Shown: in pieces, positions 1 to 8,719 of the stretch | How the letters are laid out: every line of letters begins with the position of its first letter | How positions within the stretch are numbered: the first letter of the stretch is position 1 | Source of the DNA: Methanofollis aquaemaris | Lineage (GTDB): Archaea > Halobacteriota > Methanomicrobia > Methanomicrobiales > Methanofollaceae | Direction of reading: 5' to 3' | Length of the DNA: 64,000 bases | Assembly: GCF_017357525.1 (NCBI RefSeq) | Contig: NZ_CP036172.1 | Coordinates: 744,001 to 808,000, forward strand | Notes under the pieces: generated by a model | Database searches by the model: none | The model's input: the letters and a program-made list of their open reading frames with translations, nothing else | What the model was told of the DNA's origin: nothing | Program-made: the position numbers and the translations under genes

Positions 1-531
1 CGAGACCGGGGTGAAGATTCCCCCCACCTCGACGGCCCTTACCAGGGTGGCTACGTTTGTCCTGAGCATGCCGGTGTAGACCAGGTAGCCCTGCTGGAGG
101 CGGAGGAGGTCGGTGAGGCCACGGAGGTCATCGAAGCGGTTGAGCGGGACGATGTCCGCCGTGGTGCTCCCGACATCCAGGAGGACAGTCTCTGGGTAGC
201 GTCCCCGGAGATAATCCGCAGAAGCCAGCCAGTTGGCGGCGGCAAGCTCCGATACCGGACCATCGTGGAAGGCCCCGTCGGTCCCGTAGAAGAGGGCGTC
301 AGGGAAGGACTCCTGCACGGCCTCTACGATAAACCGGATCCCTTCATTTTTGGAGGAGAAACTGTCGGCAAGCTCGCCGCTCATCACGACGGCGGCGTTC
401 TCCCCGTCCTTCGCATAGGGAGCGAGCAGGTCGGCGAGCGGGGCCTCGGTCCAGAGGGGGCAGTAATGGATGTGGGCACCGGTCCGGTCCACCACCTTCA
501 GGTTCGCCCCGCCGACATCGATGCCGATCAT
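1..531 (-). CDS. mfnF: MfnF-like methanofuran biosynthesis protein (3' part off the window)
   Basis: The reading frame starts MIGIDVGGANLKVVDRTG and runs open for 177 codons to the left edge, so the C-terminus is missing. The N-terminal glycine-rich IGIDVGGAN segment is the sugar-kinase/Hsp70/hydantoinase-like nucleotide fold seen in proteins annotated as H4MPT-linked C1 transfer pathway protein. In methanogens that family includes MfnF, which joins gamma-glutamyltyramine to the furan methanamine moiety of methanofuran. The ATG overlaps the stop of the upstream gene by four bases (ATGA), so the two are translationally coupled. That upstream gene looks like MfnD, which makes the MfnF substrate, and this supports the call. 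The family assignment is from remembered sequence pattern, not a search. Confidence 0.8.
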   Translation of the reverse strand, partial: MIGIDVGGANLKVVDRTGAHIHYCPLWTEAPLADLLAPYAKDGENAAVVMSGELADSFSSKNEGIRFIVEAVQESFPDALFYGTDGAFHDGPVSELAAANWLASADYLRGRYPETVLLDVGSTTADIVPLNRFDDLRGLTDLLRLQQGYLVYTGMLRTNVATLVRAVEVGGIFTPVS

Positions 532-1418
532 AGGAGCATCACCCGGCCTTCGCGGTCGAACTCAACTCTTCCTTTGAGATGCACGCCGTCGGCCGGCACC
601 TTCCCGCAGGAGGCGTCGACGAGGAGGTCGGCGATCTCTTCTTCCATGCAGGCGGCGATCCCGACCATGCTCGTCGTCATCCTGGGGTTCACCTCCAGCA
701 CATAGGGGCGGTCGCCGACGACCAGGTCGACGCCCACATATCCCTGGCACCCGAGCACCATCGCCGCCTGCACCGCGGTCCTGACGATCTCATCCTTCAT
801 CGGGTGGTCGACCGGGGTCTCGCCGCCATGATAAGCAAAGTACCCGTCCTCGCCGAGGGTGATCTTCTGCCGGTTGAGAGAGAGGACGAGCGGCCCTGCC
901 CCCGAGAAGTAGAGACAGGCCTCGCCGACGATCCGGCTCCCGATAAGGCTGACCGAGAGGGGTTCGCCCTCGATATATTCCTGCCCGATCTCGTCGGGGC
1001 CTGGCGCCGCCTCAGTGAGTCTGGTGTTGTAGGTGTCGCACCCACGGATTGGCTTGACCACCTTGAGCCCATCGGTCTTCTCCGCGGGTACCGGGATGCC
1101 GTGCGCGGCAAGCACCTGGAGAGACCGCTTCTTGTTGGCACAGAGAGCGACATTCATCGATCCACACCCGATGTTATGCGTGCAGTCCTCAAGTTTCTTG
1201 GTGAGAGGGGCGAGGAGGCGGTCGGGGGCGATGACCAGCCCGACATCGCAGTCAGGGGCCATATCCTCGATCTCGGCCATCAGGTCGCCGCCGCGGGGAC
1301 AGACCACCTCGTAGCCGCAGCGTGCAAAACTCTCGGAGAGGATCTTCAGCATGGCCCGCCCTTCCACCGCAAGGTCGGGGTCATGGAAGACGGTATATTC
1401 AGCAAGAAATGCCCTCAT
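528..1418 (-). CDS. mfnD: Tyramine--L-glutamate ligase (ATP-grasp), MfnD
   Basis: The 296-residue protein has the ATP-grasp layout. An N-terminal domain starts MRAFLAEYTVFHDPDL, a central region carries EYIEGEPLSVSLIGS, and the C-terminal metal-binding stretch DLVVGDRPYVLEVNPRM contains the E-x-N-P-R ending typical of the fold. In methanogens an ATP-grasp enzyme of this size next to MfnF is MfnD, which adds glutamate through its gamma-carboxyl to tyramine in methanofuran synthesis. It is first in a two-gene minus-strand operon with mfnF (4-base overlap). An unrelated carbamoyl-phosphate-type ATP-grasp enzyme is possible, but the partner gene makes MfnD the better reading. Confidence 0.82.
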   Translation of the reverse strand: MRAFLAEYTVFHDPDLAVEGRAMLKILSESFARCGYEVVCPRGGDLMAEIEDMAPDCDVGLVIAPDRLLAPLTKKLEDCTHNIGCGSMNVALCANKKRSLQVLAAHGIPVPAEKTDGLKVVKPIRGCDTYNTRLTEAAPGPDEIGQEYIEGEPLSVSLIGSRIVGEACLYFSGAGPLVLSLNRQKITLGEDGYFAYHGGETPVDHPMKDEIVRTAVQAAMVLGCQGYVGVDLVVGDRPYVLEVNPRMTTSMVGIAACMEEEIADLLVDASCGKVPADGVHLKGRVEFDREGRVMLL

Positions 1419-1503
1419 TCCCTACTGCGTTGGCATCGACCGGTGATGTAGATATTGATCGCAAACGACTATCAGGGAGGCGGGCATACCCATTCAACCA
1501 ACG

Positions 1504-2283
1504 ATGGACCGAAAGATTCTTCTCACCAATGACGACGGCGTGTACTCCAACGGGATCTGGGCGGCGTACGAGGCGCTCTCAGAGATCGCTGATGTAACCG
1601 TCGTTGCACCTGCCACCCAGCAGAGTGCGGTCGGACGCTCGATCTCGATCTTCGAGCCGATCCGTGCGACGAAGATCTCAGTCAACGGGGTGCCGGCCTA
1701 TGCTGTCGGCGGCAAACCGACCGACGCGGTGATCATCGGGCTCTTCGCCCTGGATCTCAAACCTGACCTCGTGGTGAGCGGGGTCAACATCGGCGAGAAC
1801 CTCAGTTACGAATCGATCATGACCTCGGGCACGGTGGGAGCGGCGCTGGAGGCGGCGAACCACGGGACACCCTCGGTCGCCTTCTCCCTCCAGGTCTGGG
1901 ACCAGGGCGACAAGTTCGACGACCCGCGCCATGTCGGGAGCAATTTTGAGGAGACGAAGACGGTGGTGCGGGACGTCTGCGAACGGATCTTTGCACGCGG
2001 GTTCCCGGCAAAGACTGATGTCGTCAATGTGAACATCCCCTCGGAGGTGCGCGGCGATTACGAGGTCACCCACCTGGCGCGCAAGCTCTTCCACACCGGC
2101 GTGGAGCGGCGCCTCGACCCGCGCGGGAGGCCATATTTCTGGATCAACGGTCCACTGGTCGAGGACGCAGAGGAAGGGACCGACGTCCATGCGATCAGAA
2201 AAGGAAATATCTCGGTCACGCCGATCACCCTCGACTGCACGGCGGCCGGGGCCGACGCCGGCATGCATGATCTCCTGAGATAG
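1504..2283 (+). CDS. surE: 5'/3'-nucleotidase SurE
   Basis: This 259-residue protein opens MDRKILLTNDDGVYSNG. The paired aspartates of LTNDDG bind the catalytic metal in SurE. Further SurE signatures follow: APATQQSAVGRSIS (metal/phosphate-binding serine region), VVSGVNIGEN and SYESIMTSGTVGAALEA. SurE hydrolyses nucleoside monophosphates and is cytosolic. The length is normal for the family. It is divergent from mfnD with an 85-bp gap, and it precedes rpiA on the same strand with a 48-bp gap that contains a run of seven T, so the two may be separate transcription units. Confidence 0.95.
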   Translation: MDRKILLTNDDGVYSNGIWAAYEALSEIADVTVVAPATQQSAVGRSISIFEPIRATKISVNGVPAYAVGGKPTDAVIIGLFALDLKPDLVVSGVNIGENLSYESIMTSGTVGAALEAANHGTPSVAFSLQVWDQGDKFDDPRHVGSNFEETKTVVRDVCERIFARGFPAKTDVVNVNIPSEVRGDYEVTHLARKLFHTGVERRLDPRGRPYFWINGPLVEDAEEGTDVHAIRKGNISVTPITLDCTAAGADAGMHDLLR

Positions 2284-2322
2284 GAAGGCGTCGGCACCTC
2301 TTATCTGTCCGGCCCTCCATAC

Positions 2323-2329
2323 TTTTTTT
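2323..2329 (+). terminator. T-tract after surE
   Basis: Seven consecutive T residues lie between the surE stop and the rpiA ATG. Archaeal RNA polymerase terminates at such tracts without needing a hairpin. The tract is only three bases before the rpiA start, so it could equally be leader sequence. Confidence 0.4.
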
Positions 2330-2331
2330 CA

Positions 2332-3027
2332 ATGAGCAAACAGGACAACCTCGATATAAAGCGGGTCGCTGGCGTCGCAGCCGCAGAAGAGGTACAGGAC
2401 GGTATGGTGGTCGGCCTCGGCACCGGGTCGACGGCACATTATGCAATCCTCAGGATCGGCGAACGGATCAGAGCGGAGGGGCTCTCGGTCGTCGGGATCC
2501 CGACCTCGTACCAGTCGGCGATGCGGGCGCGCGCGGCCGGGATCAGGGTGGCCGACCTCGCCGACTACCCTGAGATCGACCTGACCATCGACGGCGCCGA
2601 CCAGGTGGACGCGGCCTTCAACCTCATCAAGGGCGGCGGTGCGGCGCACACCCGCGAGAAATGTGTGGCGATGGCATCAAAGCGCATCATAACCGTCGTG
2701 GACCCTTCAAAACTCTCGGAGCACTTGAATGTCCCGGTGCCGGTCGAAGTCGTCCCTTATGCGGCCACGCTCGTTGAAAAACAGATCGAGGCCCTCGGGG
2801 GCAGGTCGGTGCTGCGAGAAGGCGTGAAGAAAGACGGCCCGGTTATCACCGACAACGGAAACTTCGTCTTCGACTGCGACTTCGGGACGATCGCCGATCC
2901 TGCAGGGCTTGAAGCGCGCCTGAACGCCCTCACAGGCGTCCTGACGTGCGGGATCTTTACGGAATTTGCAGAAAAAATATGTGTTCTCGTTGGTGAGAGC
3001 AAGGGGTGCAGAACTCTTACGAGATAA
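2332..3027 (+). CDS. rpiA: Ribose-5-phosphate isomerase A
   Basis: The 231-residue protein carries GLGTGSTAHYAI (phosphate-binding loop), DLTIDGADQVD (catalytic Asp region) and LIKGGGAAHTREK (catalytic lysine/glutamate region), all diagnostic of RpiA. It interconverts ribose-5-phosphate and ribulose-5-phosphate. In methanogens this feeds nucleotide synthesis and connects to the hexulose-phosphate route encoded by fae-hps elsewhere in the window (37640). The C-terminus overlaps the opposing HTH gene by about 11 bp, so the two genes are convergent with no room for an intergenic terminator. Confidence 0.96.
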   Translation: MSKQDNLDIKRVAGVAAAEEVQDGMVVGLGTGSTAHYAILRIGERIRAEGLSVVGIPTSYQSAMRARAAGIRVADLADYPEIDLTIDGADQVDAAFNLIKGGGAAHTREKCVAMASKRIITVVDPSKLSEHLNVPVPVEVVPYAATLVEKQIEALGGRSVLREGVKKDGPVITDNGNFVFDCDFGTIADPAGLEARLNALTGVLTCGIFTEFAEKICVLVGESKGCRTLTR

Positions 3028-3391
3028 GGCCCCTGGCCTTCTCGATTAGAGCCAGCTGGTTATCAACCTCTTTTCTTTTATTTTTCTCAATGACGTCGAT
3101 GATCTCGTTTATCGGCTTGGAAAGCGTGTAGATCTTGACCGGACGCCCTTTGCTCTCGGCTTTGCTCTCACGAGTGTTGATCCACTTCTTCTCCTTGAGG
3201 TAGCGCATCGCAATCGAGACCTCAGGCTGTCTGAGGTCGGTACCGCGCTCGATCTCCCGGGAAGTTGCCTCATCGGTGTTGGCAAGGTAGACGAGTACCT
3301 TTGATACATTGCGCTTGATCCCGATATCGATGAGGAGTGTGGCGAACTCTTCTTCTTTCTGAGTAAAGTACAGGACTTCTTCTGCTTTCAT
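3017..3391 (-). CDS. Winged-helix transcriptional regulator (TrmB/ArsR-like)
   Basis: From the internal ATG the protein reads MKAEEVLYFTQKEEEFATLL and is 124 residues long. An upstream in-frame start at 3412 is possible, but the extra residues look unnatural. The middle holds a helix-turn-helix (VSKVLVYLANTDEATSREIERG ... QPEVSIAMRYLKEKKWI) followed by a wing with basic residues (KAESKGRPVKIYTL) and a C-terminal helix rich in Lys and Glu that could dimerise. A TATA-like GATATATAAC lies near 3456-3465, giving a leader of several tens of bases. The family is common in euryarchaea; the target genes are unknown. Confidence 0.8.
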   Translation of the reverse strand: MKAEEVLYFTQKEEEFATLLIDIGIKRNVSKVLVYLANTDEATSREIERGTDLRQPEVSIAMRYLKEKKWINTRESKAESKGRPVKIYTLSKPINEIIDVIEKNKRKEVDNQLALIEKARGLIS

Positions 3392-3613
3392 AATGTTCAC
3401 CCAGTTGACCAATATTAGGTTTCGTATTGGAAATATAAGAATATTGGCGAGGGTTATATATCGCGCATGATAATCTCAGGTACAATATCATCTTGCAAAA
3501 GAAGTGCGTCGCGTGCCTGGATCCCCATGACAACCCGCCGATATAAGGTTCCCAATGGCTGAAGGGGGTCTCCTCACCAAATATATTGACGCAATAATTA
3601 AAAAAGGTATAGC

Positions 3614-4174
3614 TTAGAGGAGACCGAGATTTGAGAGATCTGTAATGATCTTTCTGACAGCGAGGCGCGCGTCCTCGGGCTTCTTGCCGCCGGTGATGAT
3701 CAACTTCCCCGAACCGAAGAGGAGGACGACTACCTTGGGCTCTTCAAGGCGGTAGACAAGGCCGGGAAATTGTTCGGGTTCGTACTCGATCCGGTCGAGG
3801 TTGAAACCGATCGCGATCTTGTTCAGGTTGATCGGTTTGCCGAGGTCAGCGGAGGTGACAATATTCTGGATCGTATAGGTGAGATGTTCGTCGATCTCGA
3901 TATCCAGGTCACGAAGTTTGCCTCCCAGGATCTCAAGTCCCTGGCTGAGACTTTCAACGCTTTTTGCCCCGGTCAAAACGACTTTCCCTGAGCCGAAGAC
4001 GAGAGCGGCGATCTTCGGATCCTTCATCCGGATGACAACACCGGGAAACCGTTTCTTGTCGTAGTCAGCCCCGGGGATGCGCGATGATATCGTCGGGAGG
4101 TCAAGGGAATCGGTTACTTTGGCAGAGGCAACGATATTTTCTATCTTCAGGGATTCCTCTGGGGTACCGTGCAT
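3614..4174 (-). CDS. tbp: TATA-box-binding protein
   Basis: The 186-residue protein is two imperfect repeats of the TBP saddle. The first runs about residues 8-95 (IENIVASAKV ... FPGVVIRMKDPKIAALVFGSGKVVLTG). The second runs about 99-186 (TIQNIVTSADLGKPI ... FPGLVYRLEEPKVVVLLFGSGKLIITG). It binds promoter TATA elements and recruits TFB and RNA polymerase. A strong TATA element sits about 25 bp upstream of the ATG, so the mRNA is probably leaderless or nearly so. The acidic C-terminal tail of some archaeal TBPs is absent; the protein ends DLSNLGLL. Confidence 0.97.
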   Translation of the reverse strand: MHGTPEESLKIENIVASAKVTDSLDLPTISSRIPGADYDKKRFPGVVIRMKDPKIAALVFGSGKVVLTGAKSVESLSQGLEILGGKLRDLDIEIDEHLTYTIQNIVTSADLGKPINLNKIAIGFNLDRIEYEPEQFPGLVYRLEEPKVVVLLFGSGKLIITGGKKPEDARLAVRKIITDLSNLGLL

Positions 4175-4194
4175 GTTATAAATGACGTAAAAAA

Positions 4195-4204
4195 GGTATA
4201 TAAA
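4195..4204 (-). promoter_or_regulatory. TATA box of tbp
   Basis: On the minus strand the sequence is TTTATATACC, about 25 bp from the tbp ATG at 4174. That distance puts the transcription start at or next to the start codon. It lies in the 41-bp gap between acs and tbp. Confidence 0.6.
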
Positions 4205-4215
4205 GAGTTGGTCGA

Positions 4216-6111
4216 TTATTCCTCCAGGGTCGAGAGGTCTCCCAGATCCATCCCGAGCTCCTGCGCCCTGAGCACCCGGCGCATGATCTTGCCGCTCCGG
4301 GTCTTGGGGAGGGTATCGACAAACTCGATCTCGGTCGGCATGGCGATCGGCCCCACAGTCATCCTGACATGGTAGCGCAGGTCCGAAACAAGACGGTCGC
4401 TTCGGGCCTGGCCGTCTCGGAGGATGACAAAGGCCTTGATCTGATTGCCCTTCACCGGGTCGGGGATCCCGATCACCGCCGCTTCGGCCACCGCCTGATG
4501 AGAGACAAGGGCTGACTCCACCTCTGCCGTGCCGATGTTATGGCCGGCGACGATGATCAGATCGTCGGCCCGGCCGATGACCATGATGTTGCCGTCATGC
4601 CCCTTCACTGCGAGATCGGTGGCTGTATAGACGTTGTCGATGGTGGTCCAGTACTTTCGGTAACGCTCGTCGTTGTGGTAGACGCCCCGCAACATCGAGG
4701 GCCAGGGCTGCTGGATCACCAGGTAACCGCCGTTTCCGGGCTCGACCGATTTGCCGTCCTGATCGACGACGTCGGCGACGACGCCCGGGATGGGCCGGCC
4801 GGCAAATCCAGGCCGCATCGGTTCGCCGACCATCGTGGTGATCATGTGCATCCCGGTCTCGGTCTGCCACCAGGTATCGATGATCGGGCACCGTCCGCCG
4901 CCGACGTGGTGGTAGAACCACTCGAAGGCCTCGGGGTTGAGAGGCTCGCCGACCGAAGCGAGGATCCGCAACGAACTGAGGTCGTATTTCGCAGGCCACT
5001 CCTCACCCACCCGCATGAACATCCTGATCGCTGTCGGGGCGGTATAGAAGACAGAGATGCCGTAGTCACGGATCAGTTTCCACCATATCCCGGCGTCAGG
5101 GTAATCGGGGGTCGACTCGGTGAAGAAGACCGTCGCCCCGTTGAGAAGGGGACCGTAGACCACATAGGAGTGGCCGGTGATCCAGCCGGGATCGGCGGTG
5201 CACCAGTAGACGTCGTCCTCTTTGAGGTCAAGGACGTACTTGGTCGTGTACTGGGTGCCGACGGCGTAGCCGCCGCAGGCATGGACGATCCCCTTTGGCG
5301 CACCGGTCGTCCCGCTGGTGTACAGGAGAAAGAGCGGGTCTTCCGCGTCCATCACCTCGGGCTCACAGGTATGTGGTTCGTTCTCCATCAGTTCCTCGAA
5401 GTCGACCTCCATCTCAGAGTGGAGTTCGACCCTGGGATCGTCCCGGCGCAGCACGATGATCGTCTCGATACTCGGTGCGTTGACTACCGCTTCCTCTACA
5501 ATCGGCTTGAGCTGGATCGCCTTGCCGCGACGCATGGAACTGTCCGCGGTGATTACGATCCTGGAGCCCGAGTCCCGGATCCGCTGGTTGAGGGCGTTGA
5601 CACCAAACCCACCGAAGACGACCGAGTGAACCGCACCGATCCGGGCGCAGGCCAGCATGGCGATGACCTGCTCGGGGATGACCGGCATGTAGATGCAGAC
5701 TCGGTCACCTTTTTTCACACCGATCCGCTTGAGGCCGTTGGCCAGTCGACAGACCTGCCGGAGAAGTTGGCTGTAGGTGTAGGCCTTCTCCTCGCCTTTC
5801 TCTCCACGCCAGAAGAGGGCAACTTTGTTTGCCCGGCCGTTCTTCACATGCCTGTCCAGGCAGTTGTAGGTAATGTTGATTTTCCCATTCAGGTACCACC
5901 GGGCATACGGAAAGTCCCACTGCATCACCTCATCGAATGGTTCGAACCACTCGAGTTCTGCTGCACGTGCCTTCCAGAACGCCTCAGGATTGGTGACGAA
6001 TTTCTGGTACGCCGTCTGATAGTCTCCGATCCACGACCGCTCCCGGTAGGAGGGATCGGGTCGGTAGTACTTCGGGGCCTCGAGAGGCACAGCAAAATCT
6101 TGCTCCGTCAT
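4216..6111 (-). CDS. acs: Acetyl-CoA synthetase, AMP-forming
   Basis: From MTEQDFAVPLEAPKYYRPDPS the protein is about 631 residues, the usual Acs length. It carries the adenylate-forming core YTSGTTGAPKGIVHACGGY, the DTWWQTETGMH acetate/AMP-pocket motif, the hinge region IGRADDLIIVAGHNIGTAEVE and the C-terminal PKTRSGKIMRR. The lysine in that last motif is catalytic and is the residue controlled by acetylation in characterised homologues. The start at 6111 is preferred because GAGGTG sits four bases upstream; an in-frame ATG at 6162 would add 17 residues. Acs converts acetate, CoA and ATP to acetyl-CoA, the route by which hydrogenotrophic methanogens assimilate acetate. It is divergent from the ADP-forming enzyme at 6608. 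Confidence 0.95.
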   Translation of the reverse strand: MTEQDFAVPLEAPKYYRPDPSYRERSWIGDYQTAYQKFVTNPEAFWKARAAELEWFEPFDEVMQWDFPYARWYLNGKINITYNCLDRHVKNGRANKVALFWRGEKGEEKAYTYSQLLRQVCRLANGLKRIGVKKGDRVCIYMPVIPEQVIAMLACARIGAVHSVVFGGFGVNALNQRIRDSGSRIVITADSSMRRGKAIQLKPIVEEAVVNAPSIETIIVLRRDDPRVELHSEMEVDFEELMENEPHTCEPEVMDAEDPLFLLYTSGTTGAPKGIVHACGGYAVGTQYTTKYVLDLKEDDVYWCTADPGWITGHSYVVYGPLLNGATVFFTESTPDYPDAGIWWKLIRDYGISVFYTAPTAIRMFMRVGEEWPAKYDLSSLRILASVGEPLNPEAFEWFYHHVGGGRCPIIDTWWQTETGMHMITTMVGEPMRPGFAGRPIPGVVADVVDQDGKSVEPGNGGYLVIQQPWPSMLRGVYHNDERYRKYWTTIDNVYTATDLAVKGHDGNIMVIGRADDLIIVAGHNIGTAEVESALVSHQAVAEAAVIGIPDPVKGNQIKAFVILRDGQARSDRLVSDLRYHVRMTVGPIAMPTEIEFVDTLPKTRSGKIMRRVLRAQELGMDLGDLSTLEE

Positions 6112-6607
6112 GGGGCACCTCGGATTGCCATCAAAAATACCGGCGGTATTTTGATGGACCAATCTACACGATCAATAGTGAATGTTCATTAAATATTTTG
6201 TGGTAAGCCACATACTCGCTTAATTTTAGAATTTAAGCCCATACTTCGACAATCTGCGATACCACGATAAATCAACATGATCGTACGTTATGAATCGCGC
6301 AGCTGGGTAATTTCACCGATTTTTGATAAATTACCGTAAAATTGTTCATTTTACGATCTGATCAGACCACACCCGGATTCAGATCATGCCTCGATCTTCG
6401 GCGATTGCCGATGGGCGCTTCAACAAATTCAAAAAGAACTTAAAGGCAGGAGTATGACACTATGGTGTCAATCCAATAAATATTTCATATCAGTGCATGT
6501 ACCGAATGTTGTCGCATTTGAGAGCGCTGTTCCCTGATCCTGGCCGTCAAGATGCCTCAGATGGCTGCTCCGGGTCAGTTAGTTCCCAGTATCTGAGAGG
6601 AAATTCC
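6112..6607. promoter_or_regulatory. Divergent acs/acyl-CoA synthetase promoter region
   Basis: This gene-free stretch is clearly more AT-rich than the flanking genes. For acs, a TATA-like AAAATATTTAA lies at 6189-6199 on the minus strand. For the plus-strand gene, an AATAAATATTTC element lies near 6475-6486. Just upstream of it is a perfect dyad (6455-6470, TGACAC-TATG-GTGTCA). The leader to the plus-strand start is about 100 bases. Confidence 0.55.
6455..6470. promoter_or_regulatory. Perfect 6+6 bp inverted repeat upstream of the ADP-forming synthetase
   Basis: TGACAC and GTGTCA are exact reverse complements separated by four bases. The dyad lies immediately upstream of the probable TATA element of the gene starting at 6608, a position suited to an activator site or to a repressor competing with TFB. 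No regulator is identified. Confidence 0.5.
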
Positions 6608-8671
6608 ATGGCAAAGAGAATGCTGAGTGAGGCAGAGGGTTATGACCTGCTCCGGGAGTATGGTGTCCCGACCCCTGGCTTTGAGATCGTCACGAGCGCC
6701 GATGCTGCTGCGAAGGCAGCGTCGGCCATCGGTTTCCCGGTCGTCATGAAGATCATATCCCCCCAGATCGTCCACAAGAGCGATGCTGGCGGTGTGGTTG
6801 TGGGGATCTCGGGGGCTGCCGAGGCAAAGAAAGCATTTACGCAGATCGTCGAGTCTGCGAAAGAGTATGATGCTGAAGCTGAGATCAAGGGTGTCATCAT
6901 CGAAGAGATGGCAAAACCGGGTCTGGAACTCATCCTCGGTGGAAAAACCGATCCGGCCTTCGGAAAGGTGATCACCTTCGGAATGGGCGGAACCCTTGTC
7001 GAGTTGATGAAGGATGTCACCCTCAGAATCCTCCCGGTCTCCGAGGAGGAGATCAGGACGATGGTCAGGGAGATCAACGCCTACCCCCTCATCTCCGGTT
7101 ACCGCGGGATGAAGCCGAAGGACGAGGAGACCCTGGTCGAGATCATCGCCGGAGTGGCAAAGTTCTTCGATGAGAACCCCCAGGTAACCGAGTTCGACAT
7201 CAACCCGATGCGGTTGTATGAGTCGGGCGCCTGCGCAGTGGATGCAAGGGTCATCGTGGACGATGATTACCAACCCGCCGAGCGCAAAGAGCGGACCTTT
7301 GTCCCGCCCGAGTACTTTACCCCGCGCTCGGTCGCGGTCATCGGAGCCTCATCGGACCCGCAAAAGATGGGCTATGCCGTCCTTCACAACCTCCTCCACT
7401 TCCCGGGCCAGATCTACCCGGTCAACAACAAGCGGACCGAGGTGCAGGGGCTGAAGGCCTACCCAACGGTGACGGCGGTCCCCAACCCGGTCGACCTTGC
7501 GGTGATCACCGTCCCGGCAGTCCATGTCCCGCGAGTGATGCAGGAGTGCGGCGAGAAGAAGATCCCGTTGGTCGTGGTCATCACCGCCGGGTTCAAGGAG
7601 GCCGGCGAGGAGGGCAAAGTCCTCGAAGAGCGGATGCTCGACATCGCCAGGCACTATAATATCAGGATCGTCGGCCCCAACTGTCTGGGCCTGATCATCC
7701 CCCCCAGGGGCCTGGACACCACCTATGTCCACGAGTCACCCGAGCCCGGCAGCATCGCCTTTATCTCACAAAGCGGTGCGATCATCAACACAGTCGTCGA
7801 TTGGAGCCTCAAGCAGGAGATCGGGTTCTCGGCGGTCTTCTCGGTGGGCAACCAGGCCGACCTCGACTTCCTGGACTATCTGCGGTTTGTAGAGCAGGAT
7901 AAGAGCACCAGGGCGATCATCCTGTACATCGAGCAGCTCACCAACGGCAAAGAGTTCATGGAGGTCGTCTCAGAGGTGGCGAAGAAGAAGCCGGTCGTTG
8001 CGATCAAGTCAGGCTCCTCACAGAAGGGGCAGAAGGCAGCCTCATCCCACACCGGTTCGCTCTCAGGCTCGTACGAGGTCTACATGGAGGCGTTCAGAGA
8101 GGCGGGTGTCATCCCGGTGCGGGCGCTTCGCGGTGCCTTCGAGGTGGCCGAACTCTGTGCTTCGCCTGGCGGGTACCCGAGAGGCAGGCGTGCGATCGTG
8201 ATCACCAACGCCGGCGGGTTCGCCGTTCTCTCCTCTGACTATGCGGAGATGTACGGCCTCGATCTCATCGATCTTCCACCAGAGATCCTGGAAGAACTCA
8301 ACGAGTTCCTTCCCGACTACTGGAGTCACGCAAACCCCCTCGACCTCCTCGGCGACGCCTCGGAGAAGCGGTTCCAGCAGGTCTTCGATGTGCTTGCCCG
8401 TCACTCCGACCTCTGGGACATGGCCTTTGTGGTCGGGTTCCCGAACCTGGTCCTGGACTCCGAGCATCTGGCCGACCAGATTATCAGATTCAGCGGGAAG
8501 ACCGAGAACCTGGTCGTCGCTTCCCTCCTGGGCGGCGAGTGCATGGATGCGGGCAAGAAGGTGCTCAAGGGGCACCAGATCCCCGACTTCGACGACCTCG
8601 AACAGACATTCAAGGTGGTCGGCCGCGTCGTCTGGCAGCGGTGCAGGGCAAAGTCCATCGGACTGCCCTGA
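6608..8671 (+). CDS. Acetate/acyl-CoA ligase (ADP-forming), fused beta-alpha subunits
   Basis: The start at 6608 is preceded by GAGAGG and gives a 687-residue protein beginning MAKRMLSEAEGYDLL. Residues 1 to about 230 are the ATP-grasp (beta) domain (FPVVMKIISPQIVHKSDAGGVVVGI; EFDINPMRLYESG). The rest is the CoA-binding and ligase (alpha) part, with a Rossmann start RSVAVIGASSDPQKMGYAV and the SSHTGSLSG histidine region that corresponds to the phosphorylated His loop of succinyl-CoA synthetase. The fused beta-then-alpha order is one of the known arrangements of ADP-forming acyl-CoA synthetases. The enzyme can make ATP from acyl-CoA or activate acids. The substrate cannot be read from sequence; acetate is the default. 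Confidence 0.88.
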   Translation: MAKRMLSEAEGYDLLREYGVPTPGFEIVTSADAAAKAASAIGFPVVMKIISPQIVHKSDAGGVVVGISGAAEAKKAFTQIVESAKEYDAEAEIKGVIIEEMAKPGLELILGGKTDPAFGKVITFGMGGTLVELMKDVTLRILPVSEEEIRTMVREINAYPLISGYRGMKPKDEETLVEIIAGVAKFFDENPQVTEFDINPMRLYESGACAVDARVIVDDDYQPAERKERTFVPPEYFTPRSVAVIGASSDPQKMGYAVLHNLLHFPGQIYPVNNKRTEVQGLKAYPTVTAVPNPVDLAVITVPAVHVPRVMQECGEKKIPLVVVITAGFKEAGEEGKVLEERMLDIARHYNIRIVGPNCLGLIIPPRGLDTTYVHESPEPGSIAFISQSGAIINTVVDWSLKQEIGFSAVFSVGNQADLDFLDYLRFVEQDKSTRAIILYIEQLTNGKEFMEVVSEVAKKKPVVAIKSGSSQKGQKAASSHTGSLSGSYEVYMEAFREAGVIPVRALRGAFEVAELCASPGGYPRGRRAIVITNAGGFAVLSSDYAEMYGLDLIDLPPEILEELNEFLPDYWSHANPLDLLGDASEKRFQQVFDVLARHSDLWDMAFVVGFPNLVLDSEHLADQIIRFSGKTENLVVASLLGGECMDAGKKVLKGHQIPDFDDLEQTFKVVGRVVWQRCRAKSIGLP

Positions 8672-8675
8672 ATTC

Positions 8676-8682
8676 TTTTTTT
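8676..8682 (+). terminator. T-tract terminator after the ADP-forming synthetase
   Basis: Seven T residues begin five bases after the TGA stop, as expected for an archaeal intrinsic terminator. Confidence 0.55.
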
Positions 8683-8719
8683 CCCGGCCCTGTAGAAAAC
8701 CTCACTTTTTCTAGGTTTG

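Noticed and set aside
4540-6192. 550-codon open frame opposite acs
   Set aside because: It is the antisense shadow of acs. It has no recognisable motif, is rich in His, Gly and Asp runs from GC-rich codons, and the minus-strand frame carries every Acs signature.
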